Shown piece after piece: positions 1 through 10,760 of a stretch of 64,000 bases of DNA (positions are counted from its first letter, which is position 1; the number at the start of each line of letters is the position of its first letter). Below the pieces are notes generated by a model. That model ran no database searches and was not told the origin of the DNA. It was given only the letters and a program-made list of their open reading frames with translations. The stretch lies in NCBI RefSeq assembly GCF_001523745.2, contig NZ_CP013387.1, forward strand, positions 1,612,001 to 1,676,000, read 5' to 3'. The position numbers and the translations under genes were made by a program. This stretch comes from Burkholderia mayonis. GTDB lineage: Bacteria; Pseudomonadota; Gammaproteobacteria; Burkholderiales; Burkholderiaceae.

Positions 1-524
1 GCGCCGACGGCATCCCGGGCGTCGCCCCGCCTCACCGCAGGCGAGCTGCTCGCGAAACTCGGCGGAATGCTGTTGTCGACGCCCGAGCCTCGCCTCCGGT
101 GACGCGATTCGCGCGCCCCGCCTCCGCATTCACGGCGCGGTTCGCTCGTGCGCCGGCTCGATATGTCATCGAACGGCGCGTCGAATGCACTCGAAGGATG
201 CTGCGCCGTGCTTCGGCCGGCATCGTAGCGACTGCAAGGGAATGCGCCGGCGGCGATCGTCGTATCGCAGCGCGAAGCCGCCGGACATCGCACGAGCGGA
301 CAGCGAGCATCGCGGCCGGAACGCGCGTCGATACGACCGCCGAAGGCAGCCCGACAGCCGCTCGACAGCCGCCAATCATGCGATCGGGTTTCCCGAGCGG
401 CGGTGACGCAAGAACAGCGTCTGCCGCCCTTGCTCCGCGCCCTCGGACGCCCGCCGTGCGGACTGACACAAATTGTGCGGCGCAGCGCCCACCGTGAGCA
501 AAAAGTATCGGCAACCGGTTTCTT
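1..524. other. Window edge and upstream non-coding region
   Basis: I see no convincing gene here. The first 34 codons of frame 1 are open and end in TGA at 100-102, so this could be the tail of a gene that begins before the window, but nothing in the 33 residues is recognisable. Other open frames in the stretch are short, arginine/alanine-rich products of high GC. Confidence 0.4.
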
Positions 525-557
525 TTGACGTAGTGAACAGGCGTCGCGAATCACTAC
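525..557 (+). promoter_or_regulatory. Candidate promoter/operator of the polyol operon
   Basis: A TTGACG hexamer at 525-530 resembles a -35 element. A perfect 7-bp inverted repeat, GTAGTGA (530-536) and TCACTAC (551-557), has arms 21 bp apart centre to centre, about two helical turns, about 60 bp before the binding-protein start. This spacing suits a dimeric regulator. No clear -10 hexamer was found, so the promoter call is weak while the inverted repeat itself is certain. Confidence 0.4.
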
Positions 558-619
558 AGTTCCTCCTGCCGTCGGCCCTGCCTGCACGACGGACGACAAA
601 TACGATCAAGGAGACACGG

Positions 620-1894
620 GTGAACAAGTTGCGATTTCTGGCCGCGGGCGCGCTGATCGCCGCCTGCCTGCCGGCCGCCGCGGCGGCGCAGGTCTGCAAG
701 GCGCCGACGCTCAGGGTGCTCGCGCAGAAGAGCCTCGGTCTGACGGTGATGGAGAAGTCGCTGTCCGATTACGAGAAAAAGAGCGGCACGAAAATCGAGA
801 TCAGCTACTTCGGCGAGAACGACCGCCGCGCGAAATCGCGGCTCGACGCGTCGACGGGCGCGGGCTCGTATCAGATCTACTACGTCGACGAGGCGAACGT
901 CGCCGAATTCGCGTCGGCCGGCTGGATCGCCCCGCTCCTCAAGTACTACCCGAAGGAATACGACTACGACGACTTTCTGCCCGGCCGCCGCGCGGTCGCG
1001 AGCTACAAGGGCGTCGCGTACTTCGCGCCGCTCATCGGCGGCGGCGATTTCCTGTTCTACCGCCGCGACCTCCTCGACGCCGCGCACATTCCGGTGCCGA
1101 AGACGGTCGACGAGCTGGTCGCTGCGATCAGGAAGCTGAACGCGCCGCCGAAGCTGTACGGCTGGGTCGCGCGCGGCCAGCGCGGCTCGGGAATGAACGT
1201 GTGGCGCTGGGCGCCGTTCATGCTCGCGCAAGGCGGCGCGTGGACCGACAAGCACGGGCAGCCCGCGTTCAATTCGTCCGCCGCCGTGCAGGCGACGCAG
1301 CGCTACCGCGATCTCTTCAAGTACGCGCCGCCCGGCGCCGCGACCTACGACTGGAGCAACGCACTCGAAGCGTTCCGCTCGGGCAAGGTCGCGTTCATGA
1401 TCGAATCGACGCCGTTCGCCGACTGGATGGAAGATCCGGGCAAGTCGAGCGTCGCCGGCAAGGTCGGCTACGTGAGGCCGCCCGCGCCGCTGCCGTCGGC
1501 TGCGTACGGGCACGGGCTCGCGATCTCGTCGGTCGGCGCGAAGGACGACTGCACGCGGCAGGCGGCGGGCCGCTTCATCGCGTGGGCGACGAGCAAGGAC
1601 CAGGAACAGGCGCGGCTGCGCAACGGCGTGTTCAGCGACTACAACCGCACGAGCACGATCGGCAGCGACTACTTCAGGCAGCACGTGAAGCCGCAGATCC
1701 TGTCCGGCCTGAATGACACGAACCCGGTGACGAAGGCGACGATCTGGGCGACGCCGCAATGGCCCGACATCGGCGACAACCTCGGCATCGCGCTCGAGGA
1801 AATCTTTACGGGCACGCAGACCGACGTGCAGGGCGCGCTCGACGACGCCGTCCAGTACGCGAAGGACGCGATGGAGCACGGGTCGCGCAAGTGA
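620..1894 (+). CDS. Polyol/sugar ABC transporter, periplasmic substrate-binding protein
   Basis: Family 1 extracellular solute-binding protein of 424 residues, probably the SmoE/MtlE type that binds sugar alcohols in the periplasm. The start is a GTG at 620 with AAGGAG at 608-613, six bases upstream. The resulting N-terminus is a clean Sec signal peptide (about residues 1-23, ending in an alanine run before QVCKAP). The mature protein has the usual two-lobe pattern with YYVDEANVAEF and QARLRNG blocks. It is followed after 78 bp by two permeases, an MDR dehydrogenase and an ATPase. Substrate (sorbitol, mannitol, xylitol or arabitol) is inferred from the neighbouring dehydrogenase and xylulokinase, not from the binding site. 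Confidence 0.85.
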   Translation: MNKLRFLAAGALIAACLPAAAAAQVCKAPTLRVLAQKSLGLTVMEKSLSDYEKKSGTKIEISYFGENDRRAKSRLDASTGAGSYQIYYVDEANVAEFASAGWIAPLLKYYPKEYDYDDFLPGRRAVASYKGVAYFAPLIGGGDFLFYRRDLLDAAHIPVPKTVDELVAAIRKLNAPPKLYGWVARGQRGSGMNVWRWAPFMLAQGGAWTDKHGQPAFNSSAAVQATQRYRDLFKYAPPGAATYDWSNALEAFRSGKVAFMIESTPFADWMEDPGKSSVAGKVGYVRPPAPLPSAAYGHGLAISSVGAKDDCTRQAAGRFIAWATSKDQEQARLRNGVFSDYNRTSTIGSDYFRQHVKPQILSGLNDTNPVTKATIWATPQWPDIGDNLGIALEEIFTGTQTDVQGALDDAVQYAKDAMEHGSRK

Positions 1895-1972
1895 CGGCCG
1901 CGCGGCGGCGCTGCAACGCCGCCGCCGCGCCTCGCCGCCCGCCCCGCATCGCCCTCTTCGCCGGAGTCCTTC

Positions 1973-2851
1973 ATGTTCAATCGTGGCAAGACGAGCCTGC
2001 CCTGGCTCTTCCTCGGCCCGCCGCTCGCACTGATGGCGGTGCTCGGCCTCGTGCCGACGATCGCGGCCGTCAACCTCGCGCTGAAAAACCGCGTGCTGCG
2101 CTACACCGACAGCGATTACGTCGGACTGCGCAACTTCGCGCGGCTCATGTCCGACCGGCGCTTCCTGAACGCGATCGAAGTGTCGGCGCTGTGGGAGGTC
2201 GTCACGGTCGCGGGCGCGGTCGCCGTCGGCATCGTGCTCGCGGTCTTTCTGTTCGAGCGCGTGCACGGCCGCGCGCGCAACCTCGCGGTGCTGATCCTGA
2301 TCATGCCGGTGCTGCTGCCGCGCGTGTCGGCCGCGTTCATCTGGAAGTTCATGTACGCGCCGCTCACGGGCATCTCGAGCTGGCTGCTCGGCGCGCTCGG
2401 CGTATCGAGCGCCGCGTTCCTCGCCGATCCGCATCTCGCGCTCTTCGCGGTCGCGCTCGTCGACGTCTGGCAATGGGGCCTCTTCTTCTCCGTCGTGGTC
2501 CTGAAGCTCCTGGAGACGCTTCCGCCCGAGCCGCTCGAAGCGGCGCGGCTCGACTACGCGTCGACGTGGCAGGTCTACGCGTACATCGCGCTGCCGATGC
2601 TGAAGGCGCCGATCATGAGCCTCGTGTTCATCAAGATGGTCGAATCGCTGCGCTCGTTCGACCTCATCTACGTGATGACGAAAGGCGGCCCCGGCATCGC
2701 GACCGAGACGCTCGACATGTACGCGTACGCGCAAGGCATCGGGCTGTCGGGCAAGGTCTCGTACGCATCGAGCATGGCGGTGCTGATGATGGTCGCCACG
2801 ACGCTCGTGTTCACGTTCATCTGGAAACGGGTCAACAAATGGGACGACTGA
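1973..2851 (+). CDS. Polyol ABC transporter permease 1 (SmoF/MalF type)
   Basis: Binding-protein-dependent transport permease of 292 residues with about six membrane segments. The first is at residues 7-30 and the last ends just before the basic C-terminus KRVNKWDD. The EAA loop that docks on the ATPase is visible as EAARLDYASTWQ followed by a conserved LP. An ATG at 1973 follows a GGAG-containing site. The last 13 bp overlap the start of the second permease, typical of translationally coupled heteromeric permeases. It forms the inner-membrane channel with the next gene product. Confidence 0.9.
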   Translation: MFNRGKTSLPWLFLGPPLALMAVLGLVPTIAAVNLALKNRVLRYTDSDYVGLRNFARLMSDRRFLNAIEVSALWEVVTVAGAVAVGIVLAVFLFERVHGRARNLAVLILIMPVLLPRVSAAFIWKFMYAPLTGISSWLLGALGVSSAAFLADPHLALFAVALVDVWQWGLFFSVVVLKLLETLPPEPLEAARLDYASTWQVYAYIALPMLKAPIMSLVFIKMVESLRSFDLIYVMTKGGPGIATETLDMYAYAQGIGLSGKVSYASSMAVLMMVATTLVFTFIWKRVNKWDD

Positions 2852-3651
2852 TTGCGCGCGGCGGCACTGTCGCGATCGGCGGCGCGATCGCGCTCGTCGC
2901 CGTGTTTCCGCTGTTCTGGGCGTTTCTCAATTCGCTGAAGCATCTGCTCGACATCGTCACGCCGACGCCGCGCTTTATCTTCACGCCGACGCTCGACAAC
3001 TACCGGCAGGTGCTGTCGAGCCCCGAAGTGCTGATCGGCCTCGGCAACAGCCTCGCGATCGTCGGCGCGGCCGTCGCGCTCGGCGCGCTCTTCGGCGTGC
3101 CGGCCGCGTATGCGATCGCGCGCTATCCGGTGCGCGGCAAGCGCGACATCCAGTTCTTCCTGCTGTCGCTGCGCTTCCTGCCGCCCGTCGCGGTCGCGAT
3201 CCCGCTGATCGCGATCTGGGTCGACCTCGGGCTCTACGACACGAAGCTGTCGATGATCGTCACGTACCTGCTCGTCACGCTGTCGACGATCACGTGGCTG
3301 TCGATCCCGGTGTTCCGCCGGCTGCCGCGCGAGATCGAGGAAGCGGCCGAGCTCGACGGCTACGGGCCGTACGCGGTGTTCTGGCGCGTCGCGCTGCCTG
3401 TCTGCGCGAGCACGCTCCTGGGCGGCGTCGTGTTCAGCTTCGTACTCGTCTGGAACGAGCTGATGATCGCGCTCGCGCTCACGTCGTCGAGGAGCGAGAC
3501 GCTGCCCGTCGTCGCGTCCGCGTTCACGTCGCTCGGCCAGGAAGTGCCGTGGGGCGTGATCAACGCATCCACCGTGCTGCTCGCGCTGCCGCCCCTCGTC
3601 TTCGTCGGCATGCTGAGCCGGCTGCTGAACTCGATGCTCAAAGGCAAATAA
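2839..3651 (+). CDS. Polyol ABC transporter permease 2 (SmoG/MalG type)
   Basis: Second inner-membrane permease, 270 residues, starting at the ATG at 2839 inside the 3' end of permease 1. That start gives MGRLIARGG followed by a first membrane helix, as expected for the MalG class. The EAA loop reads [13 protein letters not shown] longer open frame upstream is only a shadow of the preceding genes. The TAA stop is embedded in the AAGGAG ribosome site of the next gene, so the dehydrogenase is very likely translated from the same message. Confidence 0.9.
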   Translation: MGRLIARGGTVAIGGAIALVAVFPLFWAFLNSLKHLLDIVTPTPRFIFTPTLDNYRQVLSSPEVLIGLGNSLAIVGAAVALGALFGVPAAYAIARYPVRGKRDIQFFLLSLRFLPPVAVAIPLIAIWVDLGLYDTKLSMIVTYLLVTLSTITWLSIPVFRRLPREIEEAAELDGYGPYAVFWRVALPVCASTLLGGVVFSFVLVWNELMIALALTSSRSETLPVVASAFTSLGQEVPWGVINASTVLLALPPLVFVGMLSRLLNSMLKGK

Positions 3652-3661
3652 GGAGAATCCG

Positions 3662-4696
3662 TTGAAAGCCCTCGTACTCGAACAGGCGCGCGAGCTCGCG
3701 CTGCGCGACATCGACCTGCCGCTCGACGTCGGTCCGGCCGACGTCAAGATCCGCGTCCATACCGTCGGCGTCTGCGGCAGCGACGTCCACTACTACACGC
3801 ACGGCGGCATCGGCCCGTTCAGGGTCGACGCGCCGATGGTGCTCGGCCACGAAGCATCGGGCACGGTCGTCGAGGTCGGGCGCGACGTCACGTACCTGCG
3901 CGTCGGCGACCGCGTCTGCATGGAGCCCGGCATTCCGCGCCTCGATTCGAAGGCGACGCTGCGCGGCCTCTACAACCTCGATCCGTCGGTGCGCTTCTGG
4001 GCGACGCCGCCCGTGCACGGCTGCCTCACGCCCTACGTCGTGCATCCGGCGTCGTTCACGTACCGGCTGCCGGACAACGTGTCGTTCGCCGAAGGCGCGA
4101 TCGTCGAGCCGCTGTCGATCGGGCTGCAGGCCGCGAAAAAGGCGGCGATGAAGCCGGGCGACATCGCGGTCGTGATCGGCGCGGGGACGATCGGCGCAAT
4201 GACGGCGCTCGCCGCGCTCGCGGGCGGCGCCGCGCGCGTGATCCTCGCCGACGTCGTCAAGGAGAAGCTGTCGCTGTTCGCGTCGAACCGCGCGGTGACG
4301 ACCGTCGACGCGAGCACGCAGTCGCTCGCCGACGCGGTCGTGCACGCGACCGACGGCTGGGGCGCGGACGTCGTGTTCGAAGCGAGCGGCAACGCGAACG
4401 CCTATGCGGGCGTCATCGACCTGCTATGCCCGAACGGCTGCCTCGTGCTGATTGGGATGCCGCTCGATCCGGTGCCGCTCGACGTCGTCGCGTTGCAGGC
4501 GAAGGAAGCGCGGATCGAGTCGGTGTTCCGCTATGCGAACGTCTTCCCGCGCGCGCTCGCGCTGATCGCGTCCGGCGCGATCGACGTGAAGCCGTTCATC
4601 TCGCGCACGTTCCCGTTCTCGGACGGCCTGCGCGCATTCGAGGAAGCGGCGAGCGGGCATCCGCACGACGTGAAGATTCAGATCGAAATGGATTGA
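3662..4696 (+). CDS. Zinc-dependent MDR polyol dehydrogenase (sorbitol/xylitol dehydrogenase-like)
   Basis: Medium-chain dehydrogenase of 344 residues, NAD-dependent oxidation of a polyol at C2. The start is a TTG at 3662 with AAGGAG at 3650-3655. Catalytic zinc ligands are recognisable as Cys38 (GVCGSD) and His63-Glu64 (LGHEASG), with another Glu in IVEPLSIG. The Rossmann motif is [10 protein letters not shown]. The four cysteines that bind the structural zinc in many sorbitol dehydrogenases are missing: the segment after CMEPG contains no cysteine until the TPPVHGC region. Co-transcription with the importer and with xylulokinase downstream suggests a substrate giving D-xylulose, such as xylitol or D-arabitol; D-sorbitol to fructose is the alternative. 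Confidence 0.85.
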   Translation: MKALVLEQARELALRDIDLPLDVGPADVKIRVHTVGVCGSDVHYYTHGGIGPFRVDAPMVLGHEASGTVVEVGRDVTYLRVGDRVCMEPGIPRLDSKATLRGLYNLDPSVRFWATPPVHGCLTPYVVHPASFTYRLPDNVSFAEGAIVEPLSIGLQAAKKAAMKPGDIAVVIGAGTIGAMTALAALAGGAARVILADVVKEKLSLFASNRAVTTVDASTQSLADAVVHATDGWGADVVFEASGNANAYAGVIDLLCPNGCLVLIGMPLDPVPLDVVALQAKEARIESVFRYANVFPRALALIASGAIDVKPFISRTFPFSDGLRAFEEAASGHPHDVKIQIEMD

Positions 4697-4699
4697 GCC

Positions 4700-5923
<1,224 letters not shown>

Positions 5924-5959
5924 ACGACGGCCGCCGAGCCGCACCCGCAGGAGCGAGAC

Positions 5960-6904
5960 ATGAATCCAGACCTGGAAATCGTCCCCACCCGCCGCGACGA
6001 GTCGTTCCGCGCGTGGGTGCACGACTATCCGCACACGGTCGCGAAGTGGCATTTCCATCCGGAGTACGAAATCCACCTGATTCAGGCGTCGCACGGCAAG
6101 TGCTTCATCGGCGACTACATCGGCGATTTCGCGCCCGGCAATCTCGTCGTCACGGGGCCGAACCTGCCGCACAACTGGATCAGCGAGCTCGGCCCCGGCG
6201 AGCGCGTGCCGTCGCGCGACGTCGTGCTGCAGTTCTCGCGCGACGCAGTCGAGAAGATGGTTGCCGCGTTCGCCGAGTTGCAGCCGGTGCTCGATCTGAT
6301 CGACGACGCGTCACGCGGCGTGCAGTTTCCGGATGACGTCGGCGCGGCGGCCGCGCCGCTGATGCTCGAGCTGGCGAGCGCGCACGGCTGCCGGCGCATC
6401 GAGGTGCTGATGTCGCTGTTCGACCGGCTGTCGTCGTGCGCCGAGCGCCGCACACTCGCCGGCCCCGGCTACCGGATCGATGCGCAGCACTATATGTCGT
6501 CGACGATCAACCAGGTGCTCGCGTACCTGCGGCAGAACCTGCCCGGCGCGCTGCGCGAGACCGATGTCGCCGAATTCGCCGGCATGAGCATCAGCACGTT
6601 CACGCGCTTCTTCCGCCGCCATACCGGCTCGACGTTCGTCCAGTACCTGAACCGGCTGCGGATCAACGAGGCGTGCGAGCTGCTGATGCTCTCCGCATTG
6701 AGCGTCACCGACATCTGCTATCGGGTCGGCTTCAACAACCTGTCGAACTTCAACCGGCAGTTCCTCGCGATGAAAGGCATGCCGCCGTCCCGATTCCGCG
6801 CGCTGCACCGGCTGAACGAACCGCACGATCCCCCGGCCGCGCCCGCCGCGCCGCTGCCGGACGCGCGCGCTGTCTCCCACTCGCACCGGAGCCTCCACCC
6901 GTGA
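5960..6904 (+). CDS. AraC-family transcriptional regulator of the polyol operon
   Basis: Regulator of 314 residues. The N-terminal half is a cupin-type ligand domain (WHFHPEYEIHLI with the histidine cluster, then FAPGNLVVTGPNLPHNW). The C-terminal half carries two helix-turn-helices, the first around FAGMSISTFTRFFRRHTG and the second around SVTDICYRVGFNNLSNFNRQF. GAGCGAGAC just before the ATG at 5960 can serve as the ribosome site. Its last codons overlap the start of xylB by 4 bp (GTGA). It probably senses the polyol or its oxidation product and activates the operon; the inverted repeat at 530-557 is a candidate target. Confidence 0.9.
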   Translation: MNPDLEIVPTRRDESFRAWVHDYPHTVAKWHFHPEYEIHLIQASHGKCFIGDYIGDFAPGNLVVTGPNLPHNWISELGPGERVPSRDVVLQFSRDAVEKMVAAFAELQPVLDLIDDASRGVQFPDDVGAAAAPLMLELASAHGCRRIEVLMSLFDRLSSCAERRTLAGPGYRIDAQHYMSSTINQVLAYLRQNLPGALRETDVAEFAGMSISTFTRFFRRHTGSTFVQYLNRLRINEACELLMLSALSVTDICYRVGFNNLSNFNRQFLAMKGMPPSRFRALHRLNEPHDPPAAPAAPLPDARAVSHSHRSLHP

Positions 6905-8361
6905 CCTTTCTCGGCATCGATCTCGGCACGTCCGAAGTCAAGGCGATCCTCACCGACGCCGATTCCGCGCCGCTCGCCGCCGGCGGCGCGCCGCTCGCCG
7001 TCGACCGCCCGCATCCGCACTGGTCCGAACAAAGCCCGCAGGCCTGGTGGCACGCGACGCTCGACGCGATCGCCGCCGTGCGCGCCGCGCATCCGCGCGG
7101 CTTCGCCGCGTTGCGCGGGATCGGCCTGTCCGGCCAGATGCACGGCGCGACGCTGCTCGATCGCGCGGGACAGGTGCTGCGCCCCGCGATCCTGTGGAAC
7201 GACACGCGCGCCGCGGCCGAATGCGTCGAGCTCGAGGCGCTCGTGCCCGAATCGCGCGCGATCACCGGCAACATGGCGATGCCGGGCTTCACCGCGCCGA
7301 AGCTGCTGTGGCTCGCGAAATACGAGCCCGCGGTGTTCCGCGCCGCGCACAAGGTGCTGCTGCCGAAGGACTACGTCGCATGGCGGCTGTCCGGCGAATT
7401 CGTGTCCGATATGTCGGACGCGTCCGGCACGCTGTGGCTCGACGTCGGCCGGCGCGACTGGTCCGAGCGGATGCTCGCCGCGACCGCGCTGTCGCGCGAA
7501 CAGATGCCGCGCCTCGTCGAAGGCAGCGCGGCCGCCGGGCAATTGCGCGACGCGCTGCGGCGCGACTGGGGCGTGGCCGGCCCCGTCGCGATCGCGGGCG
7601 GCGCGGGCGACAACGCGGCGAGCGCGATCGGCATGGGCGTCGCGAACGCGGGCAGCGGATTCCTGTCGCTCGGCACGTCGGGCGTGCTGTTCGCCGGCAA
7701 CGACCGCTTCGCGCCGAATCCCGGCGACGGCGTGCACGCGTTCTGCCATTGTCTGCCGGCGCGCTGGCATCAGATGAGCGTGATCCTGTCGGCGGCGGCG
7801 AGCCTCGACTGGTTCGCGAAGACCCGCGACGTCGCCATCGACACGCTGCCCGCGCTCGCCGAACGAGCGGATGCGGCGCGCGCGCCGCTCTTCTTGCCGT
7901 ACCTGAGCGGCGAGCGCACGCCGCACAACGACGCGAACGCGCGCGGCGTGTTCTTCGGACTCGCGAGCGAGCATCGCGCGGGCGATCTCGCGTACGCGGT
8001 GATGGAAGGCGTCGCGTTCGCGATGGCGGACGGCTACGCGGCGCTGCGCCACGCCGGCACGACGCTCGACGACGCATCGTTCATCGGCGGCGGGTCGAAG
8101 AGCGCGTTCTGGGCGCGGCTGTGCGCGAACGCAACGGGGCTCGCGATGCATCGGCACGCGAGCGGCGCGGTGGGCGCGGCGCTCGGCGCGGCGCGGCTTG
8201 CACGGCTCGCGGCGACGCGCGATGCGATCGACGACGTGTGCGTCGCGCCGGCGATCGCGGAGACATATCGGCCCGATCCGGCGTCGGCGGATTGGCTCGG
8301 CGCGCGGCTTGCGCGGTATCGGCGGCTGTATCGGGCGTTGAAGGGCGAATTTGTCGCTTAG
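6901..8361 (+). CDS. xylB: Xylulokinase
   Basis: FGGY-family carbohydrate kinase, 486 residues, phosphorylating D-xylulose to D-xylulose 5-phosphate. The GTG start overlaps the regulator stop (GTGA), giving MTFLGIDLGTSEVKAIL, the family phosphate-1 motif. XylB-specific blocks are GLSGQMHGATLLD, ILWNDTRAA, PGFTAPKLLWL and the FGGY signature region with PYLSGERTPHND. The adenosine motif GGGSKSAFWA is near the C-terminus. Presence of a xylulokinase instead of a fructokinase is the best evidence that the operon handles a pentitol or an aldose/ketose reaching D-xylulose. Confidence 0.93.
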   Translation: MTFLGIDLGTSEVKAILTDADSAPLAAGGAPLAVDRPHPHWSEQSPQAWWHATLDAIAAVRAAHPRGFAALRGIGLSGQMHGATLLDRAGQVLRPAILWNDTRAAAECVELEALVPESRAITGNMAMPGFTAPKLLWLAKYEPAVFRAAHKVLLPKDYVAWRLSGEFVSDMSDASGTLWLDVGRRDWSERMLAATALSREQMPRLVEGSAAAGQLRDALRRDWGVAGPVAIAGGAGDNAASAIGMGVANAGSGFLSLGTSGVLFAGNDRFAPNPGDGVHAFCHCLPARWHQMSVILSAAASLDWFAKTRDVAIDTLPALAERADAARAPLFLPYLSGERTPHNDANARGVFFGLASEHRAGDLAYAVMEGVAFAMADGYAALRHAGTTLDDASFIGGGSKSAFWARLCANATGLAMHRHASGAVGAALGAARLARLAATRDAIDDVCVAPAIAETYRPDPASADWLGARLARYRRLYRALKGEFVA

Positions 8362-8683
8362 CGACGCGAAGGCCCCCGATGGTCGGTGTACGGCCGGCCG
8401 CCGGGTCAGGTTACGTCGCGTCCGTGCGTGCGTGCGAACGAACGCCTTCGTTCGACTTCGCGCGGCGCATCGTCTGCCGGATGCCTTCGCCACGCGCCTG
8501 TCAAGCTGGCGGGGCTCGGTCGGTCTTTCTTTCACGAGCGGCCGAAAAGAACGATGCATCGCTGGCGTGTAGCCTGCGTGGGCGTCGGTGGGCGGGGGCT
8601 CATGGGGCGGGCGGAAAGTGACTTTGGCTGCCCGAGTCGACTCGCGGTCGCGATGCCTCGATGCCTCGATGCCTCGATGCCTC
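8362..8683. other. Spacer between xylB and the IS5-family element
   Basis: No gene seen. Apart from the 8-bp tandem repeat at its right end (listed separately), the spacer is GC-rich sequence with no recognisable protein in either strand and no clear terminator behind xylB. Confidence 0.5.
8651..8682 (+). repeat. 8-bp tandem repeat, four units
   Basis: Unit CGATGCCT repeated four times without mismatch, then CG. It abuts the left inverted repeat of the IS5-family element, whose end begins at 8684. The position suggests either insertion at or slippage near the IS end. Candidate variable-number locus. Confidence 0.9.
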
Positions 8684-9548
8684 GAGGGTGTTATGAACTT
8701 TACCGCTGATAAGGCAAGATGTCGGGATGAAAACCCGCAAGCCTTATCCGAGCGATGTAAGCGACGAAGAATGGTCGTTCGTTGTGCCGTATCTGGCGCT
8801 GGCTAGTGGGAGAAGACAGCGAACAACGCCGCCACGAGCTTCGCGAGGTCTTCAATGCGCTGCGCTGGCTGATCAGAAGCGGCGCGCCGTGGCGCATGTT
8901 GCCTAATGACCTGCCCCCGTGGGAAGCGGTCTATCAACAGACGCAGCGCTGGATGCGCGCGGGCTGTTTCGAGGCGATCATGGATGATCTGCGAGAACTG
9001 TTGCGCATGTGCGATGGACGCAAAGCGCAACCCAGTGCCATGATCCTGGACAGCCGCACATTGCAATCGACGCCGGAATCCGGCGCGCGCGCCGGCTACG
9101 ACGGCGCGAAGCGCCGCAAGGGTTCGAAAGTGCATCTGGCGGTCGATACTCTGGGTCAGTTGCTGGCACTGCATGTGACACCGGCCAATGAGCAGGATCG
9201 CGCACAGGTCGAGCAATTGGCCCATGCGGTACAAGAATTGACCGGCCAGAGCGTGGCGCTTGCGTACGTGGATCAGGGCTATACCGGCGAAGCGGCTCGT
9301 CAGGCAGCACAAAGCCACGGCATTGAGTTGGAGGTGATCAAGCACACCCGAGGCCAAACGCGGTTTCGTGTTGCTGCCCAGATGCTGGGTGGTCGAACGC
9401 AGCTTCGCATGGGCCGCGCGCTTTCGACGCCTCGCGCGCGACTATGAACGCTTGCCTCACACGCTGGCCGGATTCCATTTCCTCGCCTTCGCCTGTCTAA
9501 GGCTGCCCAAAATCATCGACTTCATTCATATAGGTTCATAACAGGCTC
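8684..9548 (+). mobile_element. IS5-family insertion sequence (degraded)
   Basis: About 865 bp with terminal inverted repeats. The left end GAGGGTGTTATGAAC (8684-8698) matches the complement of the right end (9534-9548) at 13 of 15 positions. The single transposase matches the IS402-like branch of IS5 but is frameshifted (see the pseudogene entry). No flanking direct repeat is obvious. It lies 75 bp beyond the end of prnD and so marks the left border of the pyrrolnitrin region. Confidence 0.8.
8727..9541 (+). pseudogene. IS5-family transposase, two frameshifts
   Basis: Reading begins [16 protein letters not shown] at the ATG at 8727. It must shift frame near 8800 to reach [20 protein letters not shown] and the DDE core ([25 protein letters not shown]). 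It must shift again near 9345, where CACACCCGAGG has one C more than the expected CACACCGAGG, to reach the family C-terminus ([23 protein letters not shown]) and a stop at 9539-9541. One shift could be programmed, as in some IS5 relatives, but two make an inactive copy likely. Confidence 0.8.
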
Positions 9549-9623
9549 TAGGTTCGCGAGCGCCCGGCGGAACGGCGCGGCCGAGACCGGCTCGGCCAGG
9601 GCCGCCGACTCACGCATCGCCGC

Positions 9624-10736
9624 TCACTCGTGGCGGCGCGGTCGAGCGGTCGCCTCGGCGACGCGGTCGACCCAGCCCCGGTAGAACGCGCGGTACTTGA
9701 GCACGAGCTTGTCGTACTTGCTGTACGCGCCGCCGCCGTCCGGCTTCATCCCGTTCCAGATTTTGACGTCGTACCCCGCGGCCTGTCTGGTCTGCAACCC
9801 GAACAGCACGTAGTCGGTCGCGCGGCGCAAGGCGCCGCCCACCTTCTTGATCGAGATGAGCATGTGCATGACGTTTTTGCCGTCGCTCACCGGCGTCACA
9901 CACTGGAGCAGCTTGTATTTGACGTCTCCGTCCAAGGCGACGGTCATGACGCACCCGCCGGGGTAGCCATCGAAGTGCAGGTTCATCTGCGACATGTGCC
10001 CGCCGAGCGCGCGCGACAGCATGCCGAGGGGCCCGAAGTACCGGTCCACGGTGAAGTCGATCCCGGCACCGAACCACGCGCCCGCCCGGGCCAGCGACTC
10101 GACCTCCGGCCACCGGCGCCAGTCGTCGAAGAGCTTGAGCTCGAAGGCCGAGATCGGGAGCGCGTGCACGGGGTGAGCGTGCTGCGCGTCGTAGAAGTTC
10201 TCGACGATCCGCAAGACCGCCGTCGTCGTCTCGAACGCGAAGTGCAGATGCATGAAGTCGCCGTTGTCGACGTCGGCCGCGGCGATTTCGGGCAGCGGGT
10301 GCAGCGGCTGCGGGGAGCCGTACCAGACCCACACGTAGCCGTATCGCTCGGCGGTGACCAACGTCAGCTGGCGCGCGCCGCGCGGGACGGGCTCCAGCCG
10401 GCACACCGCCGGGCTGTGGCCGGGGATGTGAACGCACTGGCCCTGCTCGTCGTACCGCCAGTGGTGAAACGGGCACTGGATGCACCCGTCCTTGACCCGC
10501 CCGTCGGCCAGGTTCGCGCCGAGGTGCGAGCAGTGGCGGTCCATCACCACGGCCCGCCCCGTCGCGCCGCGCCACGCCACGCACGGACGGCCGAAGAGCG
10601 TCAACGCCGTCGGCTTGTCCTTGAGGTCGTCCGAGCGCATCGCGACGTACCAGCTCGCGGCCAGGCGCGTGGTCGCGTCGTACGCCCCCGGGGGATGCTC
10701 CTTGGCGACCGCTTGATCCAATTGAACGTCGTTCAT
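9624..10736 (-). CDS. prnD: Aminopyrrolnitrin oxygenase PrnD
   Basis: Rieske non-haem iron oxygenase, 370 residues, that oxidises the aryl amine of aminopyrrolnitrin to the nitro group, the last step to pyrrolnitrin. The Rieske cluster ligands are plain: HCSHLGANLADG then CIQCPFHHWRYD. The mononuclear iron site lies in VENFYDAQHAHPVHALP, matching the known D/N-x-x-H-x-x-x-x-H pattern. It is last in the prnABCD order and starts 24 bp after the prnC stop. It needs an electron-donating flavin reductase, and none is encoded alongside. Confidence 0.95.
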   Translation of the reverse strand: MNDVQLDQAVAKEHPPGAYDATTRLAASWYVAMRSDDLKDKPTALTLFGRPCVAWRGATGRAVVMDRHCSHLGANLADGRVKDGCIQCPFHHWRYDEQGQCVHIPGHSPAVCRLEPVPRGARQLTLVTAERYGYVWVWYGSPQPLHPLPEIAAADVDNGDFMHLHFAFETTTAVLRIVENFYDAQHAHPVHALPISAFELKLFDDWRRWPEVESLARAGAWFGAGIDFTVDRYFGPLGMLSRALGGHMSQMNLHFDGYPGGCVMTVALDGDVKYKLLQCVTPVSDGKNVMHMLISIKKVGGALRRATDYVLFGLQTRQAAGYDVKIWNGMKPDGGGAYSKYDKLVLKYRAFYRGWVDRVAEATARPRRHE

Positions 10737-10760
10737 CGTTTTCGTGTCGGTGTCGGCCGA

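Noticed and set aside
1..102. Possible C-terminal tail of a gene entering from the left
   Set aside because: Open in frame 1 to a TGA but only 33 residues, none recognisable; cannot be supported from this window alone.
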